Positions 54,004 to 62,425 of a DNA stretch of 64,000 nucleotides are shown piece by piece. Source of the stretch: Planctomonas sp. JC2975 (GTDB lineage: Bacteria; Actinomycetota; Actinomycetes; Actinomycetales; Microbacteriaceae); contig NZ_JABEKS010000001.1 in NCBI RefSeq assembly GCF_012985205.1, positions 1,612,001 through 1,676,000 of the forward strand, given 5' to 3'. The translations under genes and the position numbers were made by a program. The notes beneath the pieces are model-generated. The model made no database searches and was not told where the DNA came from. It worked only from the letters and a program-made list of their open reading frames with translations. Positions within the stretch are counted from its first letter, which is position 1; the number at the start of each line of letters is the position of its first letter.

Positions 54004-55080
54004 TCAGTGGTTCGGATCTGCGGGCTGGGCGTCCAGCGTCCGCTGCGGCACGAGCCAGCGTGCGATGTGGATGCCCGTCGCCACGAACACGATGCCCCAC
54101 GCGGCGATGGCCAGCCACAGGAAGATGCGGCCGGTCCAGGCGACGACGGGGAGGGCATCCGCTTCGCCGAGGTTGATGCCGCAGACGGCATACATGCCGA
54201 GCGGGAACACGATGCTCCACAGCGCCGGCTCGTAGCGGAGCGGGACGCGGTGCGTGATGTGGCGCCACCAGCCGACGGCCACGAGCACCGGGATGAGCCA
54301 GGTCGCGAACGACCAGAACACCACGGATCCGCCCGCCGCGAGGCCCGTCGTCACCTCCGTCATCGGGGTGGACTTCATCTCGACCACCTTCGAGCCCGCC
54401 AGCACCGTGATGGATGCCGCCCCCATCGCCACCCAGTACGGCGGCCCCATGGTCTCAGGGGTGATGCCGTGCACGAGCAGCCGGATCACGACGGCGATGC
54501 CGATGATGGCGTAGAGGATGATGCCGACGCTCCACGACGCGAACGCGATGATCGACAGGAACGCGCGGATCGGCGGCAGCGACGGCTCGAGCGTTGCGGA
54601 CAGCACGGCGACGGACTGACAGGCGACGGCCCAGACGAACCACGATCCGTTCATGCCGCTGAGCGTCTCGGCACCCCGCCTCTGCAGGATCACCGCCCAC
54701 GGCACCGCATAGCCCAGCACGAGCCAGACGACGCACGACAGGGCCAGCAGAGCCGTCGAGAAGACCAGGTCGTCGTCGAGCGCAAGGCGCGTGCCCAGCA
54801 CATTCGTGCCCGCGACGAACGTGAAGAAGAAGAACGCCACCTGCGGCGACCGGAAGTCGCGAGAGACCTCGTGCGGATAGCGGATGATGCGCCACGCGTT
54901 CAGCACCACCAGCAGCACGTACGCCGCGGCGGCGATGACGAGCAGCACCTCGGACGCGACGTCGAACCCCTCGGCGTGCAACCCGACGGAGAGGATGCCC
55001 GTGGCCATGACGAGCGCGAAGTACCCGGGCGGCAACGTGCGTACGGTAGCGCGCACCCGCGACGGAAAGCCCTGGGTCAC
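54004..55080 (-). CDS. TDT/SLAC1-family membrane transporter (TehA-like)
   Basis: 358 residues with ten membrane spans. The first helix begins LPPGYFALVMATGILSVGLH, the typical TehA/Mae1/SLAC1 opening, and PYWVAMGAASITVLAGSKVV in the middle is also family-like. Such proteins carry anions, C4-dicarboxylates, sulfite or affect tellurite resistance; the substrate here is unknown. The start is GTG at 55080, six bases after TAAGCT on the minus strand, suggesting leaderless expression. Confidence 0.83.
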   Translation of the reverse strand: MTQGFPSRVRATVRTLPPGYFALVMATGILSVGLHAEGFDVASEVLLVIAAAAYVLLVVLNAWRIIRYPHEVSRDFRSPQVAFFFFTFVAGTNVLGTRLALDDDLVFSTALLALSCVVWLVLGYAVPWAVILQRRGAETLSGMNGSWFVWAVACQSVAVLSATLEPSLPPIRAFLSIIAFASWSVGIILYAIIGIAVVIRLLVHGITPETMGPPYWVAMGAASITVLAGSKVVEMKSTPMTEVTTGLAAGGSVVFWSFATWLIPVLVAVGWWRHITHRVPLRYEPALWSIVFPLGMYAVCGINLGEADALPVVAWTGRIFLWLAIAAWGIVFVATGIHIARWLVPQRTLDAQPADPNH

Positions 55081-55243
55081 GGAGACAGCTTATGCCCGGG
55101 CCTGTCGGCATCGCCGTCGCCGGATACTTCGCGGCATTCAGTTCCGGCGGTCAAGACCGCAACCTATGTCGTCGCGATCGCGTGCATCGTTGCGTCGGGG
55201 GACGCCGGGATCCGTACGTGGCGGGCGGACCCCAGAGGCGGCA

Positions 55244-55261
55244 GCGGACCGAAGAGTCCGC
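55244..55261 (-). terminator. possible terminator after the ABC exporter pair
   Basis: GCGGAC (55244-55249) and GTCCGC (55256-55261) form a 6-base stem with a 6-base loop, extended by GGCGG/CCGCC around a small bulge. It lies 30 bases past the stop of the second exporter gene. No T-run, so the call is weak. Confidence 0.4.
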
Positions 55262-55290
55262 CGCCACCCTCTGAGCGACCGCCCGGTCTT

Positions 55291-57105
55291 TCACACCAGC
55301 GAGTCGCGCCAGGCTGCGTGCAGCTGGGCGAAACGGCCGGTGCCGGCGATGAGGTCCGACGGCGCGCCGTCCTCGACCACCTTGCCGTGCTCCATGACGA
55401 GCACGCGGTCCGCGATCGCCACGGTCGAGAGACGGTGCGCGATGATCAGGGCCGTTCGGTCCTTCAGCAGCGTCTGCAGCGCCTCCTGCACCAGCCGCTC
55501 GCTCGGGATGTCCAGCGAACTCGTGGCCTCATCGAGGATGAGGACCGACGGGTTCGCCAGGAACGCCCGAGCGAACGAGATCAGCTGACGCTGACCCGCC
55601 GAGACGCGGCCGCCGCGCTTGTTCACATCCGTGTCGTATCCGTCCGGCAGGCTCTCGATGAACGCGCCGGCGCCCACCGCCTCCGCGGCCGCGCGGATCT
55701 CGTCCGGCGTCGCATCCGGCTTGCCGAGGGCGATGTTGTCGGCCACGGTTCCGGAGAACAGATACGCCTCCTGCGTGACCATCACGATCGCACGGCGCAG
55801 GTCCTTCGGATGCAGGTCCCTCAGGTCGACGCCGTCGAGCGTGACAGCGCCCTTCGTCGGGTCGTAGAACCGAGCGATGAGCTTGGCCAGCGTCGACTTG
55901 CCGGCACCGGTGGATCCGACGAGCGCGATGGTCTGCCCTGCCGGCACGTCGAGCGCGAACTCCGGGAGGATGACGCGATCCTTCTTGTACGCGAACGTCA
56001 CGTCGTCGAAGACCACGTGACCCTTCGACTGCCACAGGTCGACCGGGTGCGCCGGATCCGGCACGCTCGGCTCCTCTTCCAGAACACCTGAGATCTTCTC
56101 GAGCGCGGCCGCGGCCGACTGGTAGGAGTTGTAGAACATGGCCATCTCCTCCATCGGGTCGAAGAACCGACGGGTGTAGAGCAGCACGGCCAGCAGGATG
56201 CCGATGGGCAGCGCGCCGGACGCCACGCGGAATCCGCCGACGAGCAGCACGATCGCCACCGTCACGTTGCCGATGAGCACCAGCCCCGGATCGAAGATTC
56301 CGAACAGCTGGATGGTCTTCGCGTTGACGTCGCGGTAGTCCTCGACGAGGTCGCCGAATTCCTTCTCGTTGCGCTTCTCCTTGCGGAACGCCTTCACGGC
56401 GCGGATTCCCGTCATGGTCTCCACGAAGTGCACGATGAGCTTCGCGGATGCCACTCGCGAGCGCCGGAACAGCACCTGCGACCGCTTCTGGAACCACCGC
56501 GTCAAGAAGTACAGCGGCACCAGCGAGACGAACAGGATCACGCCGGACACCCAGTCGTTGATGAACATGAACACCGCGATGAATCCGGAGTACAGCACAC
56601 CCTGCACGAGCTGGTTGATGCCCGAGTCGAGCAGCTCGCGGATGGAGTCCAGGTCGCTCGTCTGCCGCGAGATGATGCGGCCGGACGTGTACGACTCGTG
56701 GAACTCCAGGCTGAGTCGCTGCGTGTGCAGGAACACCCGCTTGCGCAGGTCGAACAGGATCGCCTGGCTGATCCGCGCCGACTGCACCGTGTACCACGAG
56801 ACGGTGACCGCGCCGACGATGCCCGTCGCAAGGTACGCGGCACCGGTGAGCGCGATGGGCCACCAGTCTTGCGTCTTCAGCGCTGAGATGCCCTGGTCGA
56901 TGCCGATGCCGATCAGTGTCGGCCCGATCACCTGAGCGAGCGTGGAGACCACGATCACGACCAGCGCGAACGCGACCTTGCCCCGCACGGGGCGCATCAG
57001 CACCCCGAGCAGTGCGAGCGACCGGCGCCGGATCTGCCGCGACTCCGCTTTCGTGAAGTCGTTGCGCTCCTCGCCGGTGACGCCCTGAACAGTTGCCGTG
57101 CTCAC
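55291..57105 (-). CDS. ABC exporter half-transporter B (membrane plus ATPase)
   Basis: 604 residues: six membrane spans (about 40-320) then an ATPase domain. Walker A is [14 protein letters not shown], the Q-loop lies in [11 protein letters not shown], Walker B is [14 protein letters not shown] with the catalytic Glu, and the H-loop is [10 protein letters not shown]. The signature is VSAGQRQ rather than LSGGQ. Its GTG start overlaps the stop of the partner gene (GTGA, 57105-57102). Together they form a heterodimeric exporter of the MDR/lipid type; substrate unknown. Confidence 0.9.
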   Translation of the reverse strand: MSTATVQGVTGEERNDFTKAESRQIRRRSLALLGVLMRPVRGKVAFALVVIVVSTLAQVIGPTLIGIGIDQGISALKTQDWWPIALTGAAYLATGIVGAVTVSWYTVQSARISQAILFDLRKRVFLHTQRLSLEFHESYTSGRIISRQTSDLDSIRELLDSGINQLVQGVLYSGFIAVFMFINDWVSGVILFVSLVPLYFLTRWFQKRSQVLFRRSRVASAKLIVHFVETMTGIRAVKAFRKEKRNEKEFGDLVEDYRDVNAKTIQLFGIFDPGLVLIGNVTVAIVLLVGGFRVASGALPIGILLAVLLYTRRFFDPMEEMAMFYNSYQSAAAALEKISGVLEEEPSVPDPAHPVDLWQSKGHVVFDDVTFAYKKDRVILPEFALDVPAGQTIALVGSTGAGKSTLAKLIARFYDPTKGAVTLDGVDLRDLHPKDLRRAIVMVTQEAYLFSGTVADNIALGKPDATPDEIRAAAEAVGAGAFIESLPDGYDTDVNKRGGRVSAGQRQLISFARAFLANPSVLILDEATSSLDIPSERLVQEALQTLLKDRTALIIAHRLSTVAIADRVLVMEHGKVVEDGAPSDLIAGTGRFAQLHAAWRDSLV

Positions 57106-58991
57106 AGGTTCACCTCCCTGAGAATCTCGTCCTCTTCGTCGTCCTCGAGACTCGAGATGACGAATCTGTAGTGTTCGTTGGTCGCCAACAGGTCGTGGTG
57201 GGTGCCGACCGCGGTGATCCGCCCGTCCTCGAGCAGCGCGACGCGGTCGGCCAGCATGACCGTCGACGGGCGGTGCGCCACGACGAGGGCCGTCGTGGAG
57301 GCCAGCACCCTGCGGAGCGCAGCCTCGACGAGGGCCTCCGTGTCGACATCCAGGGCCGACAGCGGGTCGTCCAGCACGAGCACCTCGGGGTTCGCGGCGA
57401 CCGCTCGCGCGAGCGCGAGCCGCTGCCGCTGGCCGCCGGAGAGGCTCAGCCCCTCCTCGCCCACCTTGGTGTCCACGCCCTCCGGCAGGTCGTACGCGAA
57501 GCCCGCCTGGGCGACCTCGAGGGCCTCGGTGAGCACGGCATCCGCCCGCTTCTTCGTGGTGTCGTCGTCGCCGACCAGGTCGGCGCGGCCGAGCAGCACG
57601 TTGTCGCGCACCGACGCGGAGAACAGCGTCGCGTCCTCGAACGCCATGGCGACGTGCGTGCGCAGCTCGCCCCTGGTGAGGTCGCGGATGTCGACGCCGT
57701 CGAGCGTGATGGAACCGCCCGTCACGTCGTACAGCCGCGTGGTCAGGGCGGTCAGCGTCGACTTGCCGCTGCCGGTCAGGCCGACCAGCGCCATGGTCTC
57801 CCCCGGCTCGAGCTCGAGTTCGATGCCGGCCAGCAGATCGGGATACCCCTCAGGGGTGTCCGCATACCTGAAGCGCGCGTCGTTGAACTTCAGCCTGCCC
57901 AGTGGATGCTCGATCGTCTTCGGGTGCTCCGGGTCGCCGATCGTGTTCGGCGTGTTCATCACGTCGAAGAAACGGTCGGCCGCGGTGCGCGTGTCGAACG
58001 TCATCGAGAGCAGGAATCCGATCGACTCGATCGGGAACCGCAGCACGGTCGCCGTCGCGAAGAACGCGAGCAACTGCCCGGCGGTCAGCGAGCCCGTCGA
58101 CACGAGCCACACGCCGACGACGAGGCAGACCGCGAACGCGACGTCCGGCACGAGCAACAGCCACAGCCAGATGCCGGCGACGGCCTTGGCCTTGGCGATC
58201 TCGGTGCCGCGCAGGTCTTCGGCCTGCTTCTCGAAGTTGCGCAGGGCGTGGCGGCCGCGGCCGAACGCCTTGAGCACGCGGATGCCGTGCACCGACTCCT
58301 CGACGGCCGTCGCCAGGTCACCTGCCTGGTCCTGACTGCGTCGTGCGATGACCGAGTACCGGCTCTCGAACACGTAGCCGTAGATCCACAGCGGGATCGA
58401 GCACACCATGAAGATGACCGCGAGCAGCCAGTTCCAGGCGATGAGCACGCCGAATCCGATGATGATCGTGAGGATGTTCACGAACAGCAGCACGAACCCG
58501 AAGCTGATCCAGCGTCGGATCAGGTTGAGGTCGCTGACGGCGCGGCTGAGCAGCTGGCCGGACGGCCAGCCGTCGTGGAAGCTCACCGGGAGATCCTGCA
58601 GCTTGGCGTAGAACGCGTTGCGCAGATCCGCTTCGACCTTCGTGCCCGGCGTGAGCACGAACCAGCGGCGCAGCGAGATGAGCACCGCCTCCGCGACGCC
58701 CAGCACGAGCACGAGCACCGCCGACGGCACGACGTGCGACGGGTCGCCGTCTTTCATCGGACCGTCGACGAGTGCCTGGAGCACGATCGGGATCAGCAGC
58801 GCCACGACGGAGGCGCCGATCGCCGCCACCATGCCGAGGTAGATGCGCGGCATGGCGGGCTTCGCGTAGGGATAGATGCGTGCCAGCGAGCGGAACGTGC
58901 TCAGCCGCCGGCCGTCGTCACCCGGCTGAGCCGCGTGCTCAGGAGGGTGCTTCTGTTCAGTCAGTACCTGGGGTACCTGTGAGGCAGACAT
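57102..58991 (-). CDS. ABC exporter half-transporter A (membrane plus ATPase)
   Basis: 629 residues: six membrane spans (about 45-340) then an ATPase domain with Walker [14 protein letters not shown], canonical signature [14 protein letters not shown] and Walker [14 protein letters not shown]. The residue after Walker B is Asp instead of the catalytic Glu. Combined with the altered signature of the partner, this gives one degenerate and one canonical ATP site, as in known heterodimeric exporters. Start: ATG at 58991; a GTG six bases upstream is possible, and neither has a good ribosome site. Confidence 0.9.
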   Translation of the reverse strand: MSASQVPQVLTEQKHPPEHAAQPGDDGRRLSTFRSLARIYPYAKPAMPRIYLGMVAAIGASVVALLIPIVLQALVDGPMKDGDPSHVVPSAVLVLVLGVAEAVLISLRRWFVLTPGTKVEADLRNAFYAKLQDLPVSFHDGWPSGQLLSRAVSDLNLIRRWISFGFVLLFVNILTIIIGFGVLIAWNWLLAVIFMVCSIPLWIYGYVFESRYSVIARRSQDQAGDLATAVEESVHGIRVLKAFGRGRHALRNFEKQAEDLRGTEIAKAKAVAGIWLWLLLVPDVAFAVCLVVGVWLVSTGSLTAGQLLAFFATATVLRFPIESIGFLLSMTFDTRTAADRFFDVMNTPNTIGDPEHPKTIEHPLGRLKFNDARFRYADTPEGYPDLLAGIELELEPGETMALVGLTGSGKSTLTALTTRLYDVTGGSITLDGVDIRDLTRGELRTHVAMAFEDATLFSASVRDNVLLGRADLVGDDDTTKKRADAVLTEALEVAQAGFAYDLPEGVDTKVGEEGLSLSGGQRQRLALARAVAANPEVLVLDDPLSALDVDTEALVEAALRRVLASTTALVVAHRPSTVMLADRVALLEDGRITAVGTHHDLLATNEHYRFVISSLEDDEEDEILREVNL

Positions 58992-59280
58992 GTTCACCGT
59001 TTCGTGTGGATGGTGTGCTGGGTGCTGTGAGCGGTGGCCCGGGTACGGGCTCCCACTCGGACGCGAATCGCCTGTCGAGACGATTCTGGCGATGGGGTGC
59101 GACGCTTCGAGCGACGCTGGAGCTGAAGAGGTCCGAGCGGTGAGCGGGGTCGCAGGGTCGAGTTCTCGACGGATGCCCCGTGCGGGTCGGACGTTCGCGT
59201 TGGCGGGCGGTGGCTTCCGTTCGCCGGCCGGTGTCGGCGGTGGTGTCGGTGGTGCTTGAGGCCTGGTTCGGCCCTGTCAG

Positions 59281-59490
59281 CTAACCGATCGCCCCGGCCG
59301 CGGGACCGCGGAGACCTGAATCCCCGACGAACGCGGCGCCACCGACGGGAGCCGAGCTCCCGAGGAACCACGAGCGTGGGCGGAGTCCGGCGGTGTGGCG
59401 ATATCCGGCCGGGCCCGCGACGGCCGTCGGCACGACGCGACCCGCGACTCCCGCGCGCTTGAGCGGCGTGATCTCGGTCTTCGTGCTCAT
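59281..59490 (-). CDS. possible small protein gene, unknown function
   Basis: 69 residues. The only strong evidence is a textbook ribosome site: GAGGAGG five bases before the ATG at 59490. The protein starts MSTKTEITPLKRAGVAGRVV and is rich in Gly, Ala, Pro and Arg, with no clear membrane span, Cys or known motif. It is on the same strand as the heterodimeric ABC exporter, whose first gene starts about 290 bases downstream. It could be a secreted or modified small peptide, a leader, or a chance frame. I do not recognise a family. Confidence 0.4.
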   Translation of the reverse strand: MSTKTEITPLKRAGVAGRVVPTAVAGPAGYRHTAGLRPRSWFLGSSAPVGGAAFVGDSGLRGPAAGAIG

Positions 59491-59830
59491 GGCGACCTCC
59501 TCAGGTGCGGATCCTTGGCTGGCAGGCCGGACCCTTCTCGACCAGTCTTCCGATGTCGCACCCACCACGCGTGACGTCGCTGTACAGCGTTGAACCTGGC
59601 GACAGCGCCGGACTGGGTGGGATGCGACAGCAGATCAGGCTATACCCTTCCTGTGAATCGACGCAATGCCGCATTTCCCTCCAACGCCGCCGCCAAAAAC
59701 GACGACGACGCAAAATTCTGGCCCACGTTGTCGGCTCTCAACGTGGCAACGACAACTTGGGCCAGAAATTCGGGGGTGGTGCTTTGTGGGGCGTGGGCGC
59801 TGGGTGGTGGGGACAGCGACCGTTGGTGCG
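59491..59830. other. intergenic region with nested hairpin between dehydrogenase and small gene
   Basis: 340 bases without a convincing gene. It contains the strong nested inverted repeat described at 59716-59767. A rightward frame near 59653-59898, beginning GTG after TATACCC, reads partly through the hairpin and into the antisense of the dehydrogenase gene; I do not accept it as a gene. Confidence 0.5.
59716..59767. repeat. nested inverted repeats with alternative stems
   Basis: TTCTGGCCCACGTTGTCG (59716-59733) pairs with CGACAACTTGGGCCAGAA (59750-59767), 17 of 18 bases, around a 16-base loop. Inside, CCACGTTG (59723-59730) can instead pair perfectly with CAACGTGG (59739-59746), so the two hairpins exclude each other. 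On the minus strand the long stem is followed by TTTT and lies 64 bases after the dehydrogenase stop. It may be a terminator, an attenuator, or a dispersed repeat unit. Confidence 0.7.
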
Positions 59831-60925
59831 TCAGACCAGGGCGGGGACGGCGTCGAGACGGGCGAGGGCGAGCGCCTCGGCTGCGGCCAGAGTCGTGATG
59901 TCGTTGGCACGGGCATCCGCGAAGATGTCGGCGACCGTGTCGCCGATGCGCTCCACCCGCTCCCGGGTCGCCTCGGCGCTCGCGCCCGGCTTGGTGAGCG
60001 TATCGAGGAAGATGACGCCGCCGGCGTTGACGACGAAGTCGGGCGCCCAGGCGATGTTCCGCCGGCGGAGCAGCTCCGCTCCCGAGCGGTCGGCGAGCTG
60101 GTTGTTCGCGGGTCCGACGACCGCCCGCACCTGCAGCGACTCGATCACCTCTGTGGTGAGGATGCCGCCGACTCCCGCCGGCACGAACACGTCGCCCGGA
60201 ACGCGAGTCGCCTCATCCGGCGATGTCCAAGCCGCGCCCAGGCTCGCCGCCAGTTCGCGCTTCGCAGGGTTCACATCGGTGACGGTGAGCCGGCCGCCCT
60301 CCGACGCCAAGCGCGTCGCGAGCAGGGATCCCACGTGCCCGAGGCCCAGCACGGTGAACCTGCGGCCGGCGACGGTCCGGTCGCCGTACACGGCCTCGAG
60401 TGTGGCGAGGATGCTCGCGTACACACCGTGCGCCGTCGCGTCGCTGGGCTCGCCAACGCCGCCCTTGTCGGAGGGCAGACCGCAGACATCCTTCGTGCGC
60501 TCGGCGACGACAGCCATGTCGTCTGCGCTGGTTCCGACATCCTCGGCCGTCATGTACGCGCCGTCCAGGCTCTCGATGGCATCGCCCAGGTCGAGCATCA
60601 CGGCACGGCGGCGTTCGGCATCCAGCTGGGTTCCGCGGGGCAGGTAGACCACCGTCTTGCCGCCGCCTCGGTTGAGGCCGGCTGCGGCGTTCTTGTACGT
60701 CATGCCTTCAGACAGGCGCAGTGAGTCGGCGACGGCCTGAGCCCAGTCGTCGTAGGTCCACAGGCGGCATCCGCCGAGGGCCTGCCCCAGCACGGTGGAG
60801 TGCACGGCGATGCTGATCGTCAGCCCGCTGCGCGGCCCCTTCACGATGAGCAGCTTCTCGTGGGGAAGCTCGGATCCGGTCGACTCGACGAGTTCGGCGA
60901 GAACGGGTTCGGACAGGACAGACAT
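59831..60925 (-). CDS. Leu/Val/Phe dehydrogenase family (amino-acid dehydrogenase)
   Basis: 364 residues, the size of leucine/valine/phenylalanine dehydrogenases rather than glutamate dehydrogenase. Substrate-side motifs: ALGGCRLWTYDDWAQAVADS and GLNRGGGKTVVYLP with the catalytic Lys. The NAD Rossmann motif is FTVLGLGHVGSLLATRLASE, and FVPAGVGGILT and VVGPANNQLAD follow. It deaminates branched-chain or aromatic amino acids to 2-oxo acids. The ATG at 60925 is preceded by AAGGAG. It is a single gene with a possible terminator at 59716-59767. Confidence 0.88.
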   Translation of the reverse strand: MSVLSEPVLAELVESTGSELPHEKLLIVKGPRSGLTISIAVHSTVLGQALGGCRLWTYDDWAQAVADSLRLSEGMTYKNAAAGLNRGGGKTVVYLPRGTQLDAERRRAVMLDLGDAIESLDGAYMTAEDVGTSADDMAVVAERTKDVCGLPSDKGGVGEPSDATAHGVYASILATLEAVYGDRTVAGRRFTVLGLGHVGSLLATRLASEGGRLTVTDVNPAKRELAASLGAAWTSPDEATRVPGDVFVPAGVGGILTTEVIESLQVRAVVGPANNQLADRSGAELLRRRNIAWAPDFVVNAGGVIFLDTLTKPGASAEATRERVERIGDTVADIFADARANDITTLAAAEALALARLDAVPALV

Positions 60926-61094
60926 CGGCGTCTCCTTGCGCGCGGGCCACGACAACAGGGTGGTGTGTCGGGGCGACGATCCCGCCTCATGAGCGGGAGG
61001 TACACCACTATCCTGCCATCGCGCGCGCGCTCGAGCTTGCTCGGGCGGGTGCGTCGAGACCGAGGTGATTCGCCGACTCAGCCGGCCCGCGCCC

Positions 61095-62303
61095 TCAGCC
61101 GACGAGGATGCTCAGGCAGGTGACGCAGCCCTCGAGCTTCTCGAACTCGGAGATGTCGACAGTGACGACGCGGTAGCCGAGATCCGCGATGAGCTCCGCC
61201 GTCTTGGGAGCGGATGCCGCAACCAGCACGGCGTCGGGCGCGAGCACGAGGACCGCGACCCCCGCACGCTCCGGCACGGGAAGGAAGCGGTCGAAGACGC
61301 TCGGGTCGGCGATGAGGTCGGCGTCGCCGATCACCGTGCCGTCCGGCAGGGCGGTGACGGCGGACTTGAGGTGCAGCGCGCCCTTGATCGGCACCGCGAT
61401 GACCGTGTAGCCCTCTTCGGCGGCGATCGCCCGCAGCTGACGAACGCCCTCCGCATTCGTGCGCTCGCTGCGTCCGACGTAGATCGTCGTGCCGACGCGG
61501 AGCACGTCTCCTCCGTCGAGCGTGCCGGGCTCCTGGATGCGATCGACGCGCAGGCCGAGATCCGTGAGCGTCGCCTCGGTGCCCGGAGTCTCGCCGCGGC
61601 GCTGCTCGGCGCCCGACAGGGCGATGACGGCGCGGTTGCCGAGGATGACCGCCGTGTCCTCCACGAAGACGGAGTCAGGAAGCACCTCTGCTGCTGCCAC
61701 CTCGACCGTCTCCCAGCCGTTGTCGGCGAGCGCTGCGACGTAGGCGTCCCACTGCTCGTCGGCCTTGGCGGGATCCACGGCGACACGATCGATGTTCGTG
61801 ACGATCCCCTCGGCGAGGTTCGTGGCGGGAACGCGCACCAGCGCTACCTGACGGCCCGTGGCGGCGGCGGTGTCGAAGCGCACGATGGTGCGGTACAGCC
61901 AGCGACCGAAGGTGGGCGTGAGCACAGTGACGAGCAGGATGAAGAGCAGGTTGCGCTCGCCCGTGATCGCCCACAGCACGGAGATGGTGGGCTTCTGCCC
62001 GTTGGTCACGAAGTAGATCATGGTGTCGAGCGCGGTGGCGATGACGCCGACGACGAGACCGGTGATGAGCGCGCCCCACCAGGTGGCGAAGATGTCGAAG
62101 AGTGCTGCAACCGCGAGCAGGACGAAGGTGAAGACCGACGCGAGCGTGAAGAATCCGCTCAGGCTGAGGATCGCGGCCCATCCGGCGCCCTGCACGAGAT
62201 ACGCCTCGTTGGTCAGCACGATGGTGCCGATATGGACGAGGAGCGCGACGAGGAAACCGGTGAGGACGGATGCCACGATCTTGCGGCTCCAGGCGACAGT
62301 CAT
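61095..62303 (-). CDS. dimethylarginine dimethylaminohydrolase fused to an N-terminal membrane domain
   Basis: 402 residues. Residues 10-140 hold about four membrane spans (SVLTGFLVALLVHIGTIVL; ILSLSGFFTLASVFTFVLLA; WWGALITGLVVGVIATALD; LLFILLVTVLTPTFGRWLY). From residue 150 on it is a DDAH-type guanidine hydrolase: VFVEDTAVILGN (E215/D216), DGGDVLRVGTTIYVGRS, GALHLKSAVT (H311) and LEGCVTCLS with the catalytic Cys at 396. Free DDAH is about 255 residues and soluble and turns methylated arginine into citrulline. The membrane fusion would place the enzyme at the membrane, probably on the inner face. Single gene; the membrane part has no family I can name. Confidence 0.83.
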   Translation of the reverse strand: MTVAWSRKIVASVLTGFLVALLVHIGTIVLTNEAYLVQGAGWAAILSLSGFFTLASVFTFVLLAVAALFDIFATWWGALITGLVVGVIATALDTMIYFVTNGQKPTISVLWAITGERNLLFILLVTVLTPTFGRWLYRTIVRFDTAAATGRQVALVRVPATNLAEGIVTNIDRVAVDPAKADEQWDAYVAALADNGWETVEVAAAEVLPDSVFVEDTAVILGNRAVIALSGAEQRRGETPGTEATLTDLGLRVDRIQEPGTLDGGDVLRVGTTIYVGRSERTNAEGVRQLRAIAAEEGYTVIAVPIKGALHLKSAVTALPDGTVIGDADLIADPSVFDRFLPVPERAGVAVLVLAPDAVLVAASAPKTAELIADLGYRVVTVDISEFEKLEGCVTCLSILVG

Positions 62304-62425
62304 GGCTACGAGACTACCGGCGAGGAGGCTATGCGACCGCTGGATGACGAGGCATCGAACGTCGCCGGGTCGTTGGCCGCACGCGGCAGCAACTGCGGCG
62401 GGCCGGACGCGGCGACGGCGGCGGG

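Noticed and set aside
58994-59371. 125-codon minus-strand frame upstream of the ABC exporter
   Set aside because: Arg/His-rich, no ribosome site, overlaps the better supported small gene; probably a non-coding leader region.
59590-59898. Plus-strand frame with GTG near a TATACCC box
   Set aside because: It runs through the nested hairpin into the antisense of the dehydrogenase gene and has no recognisable features.
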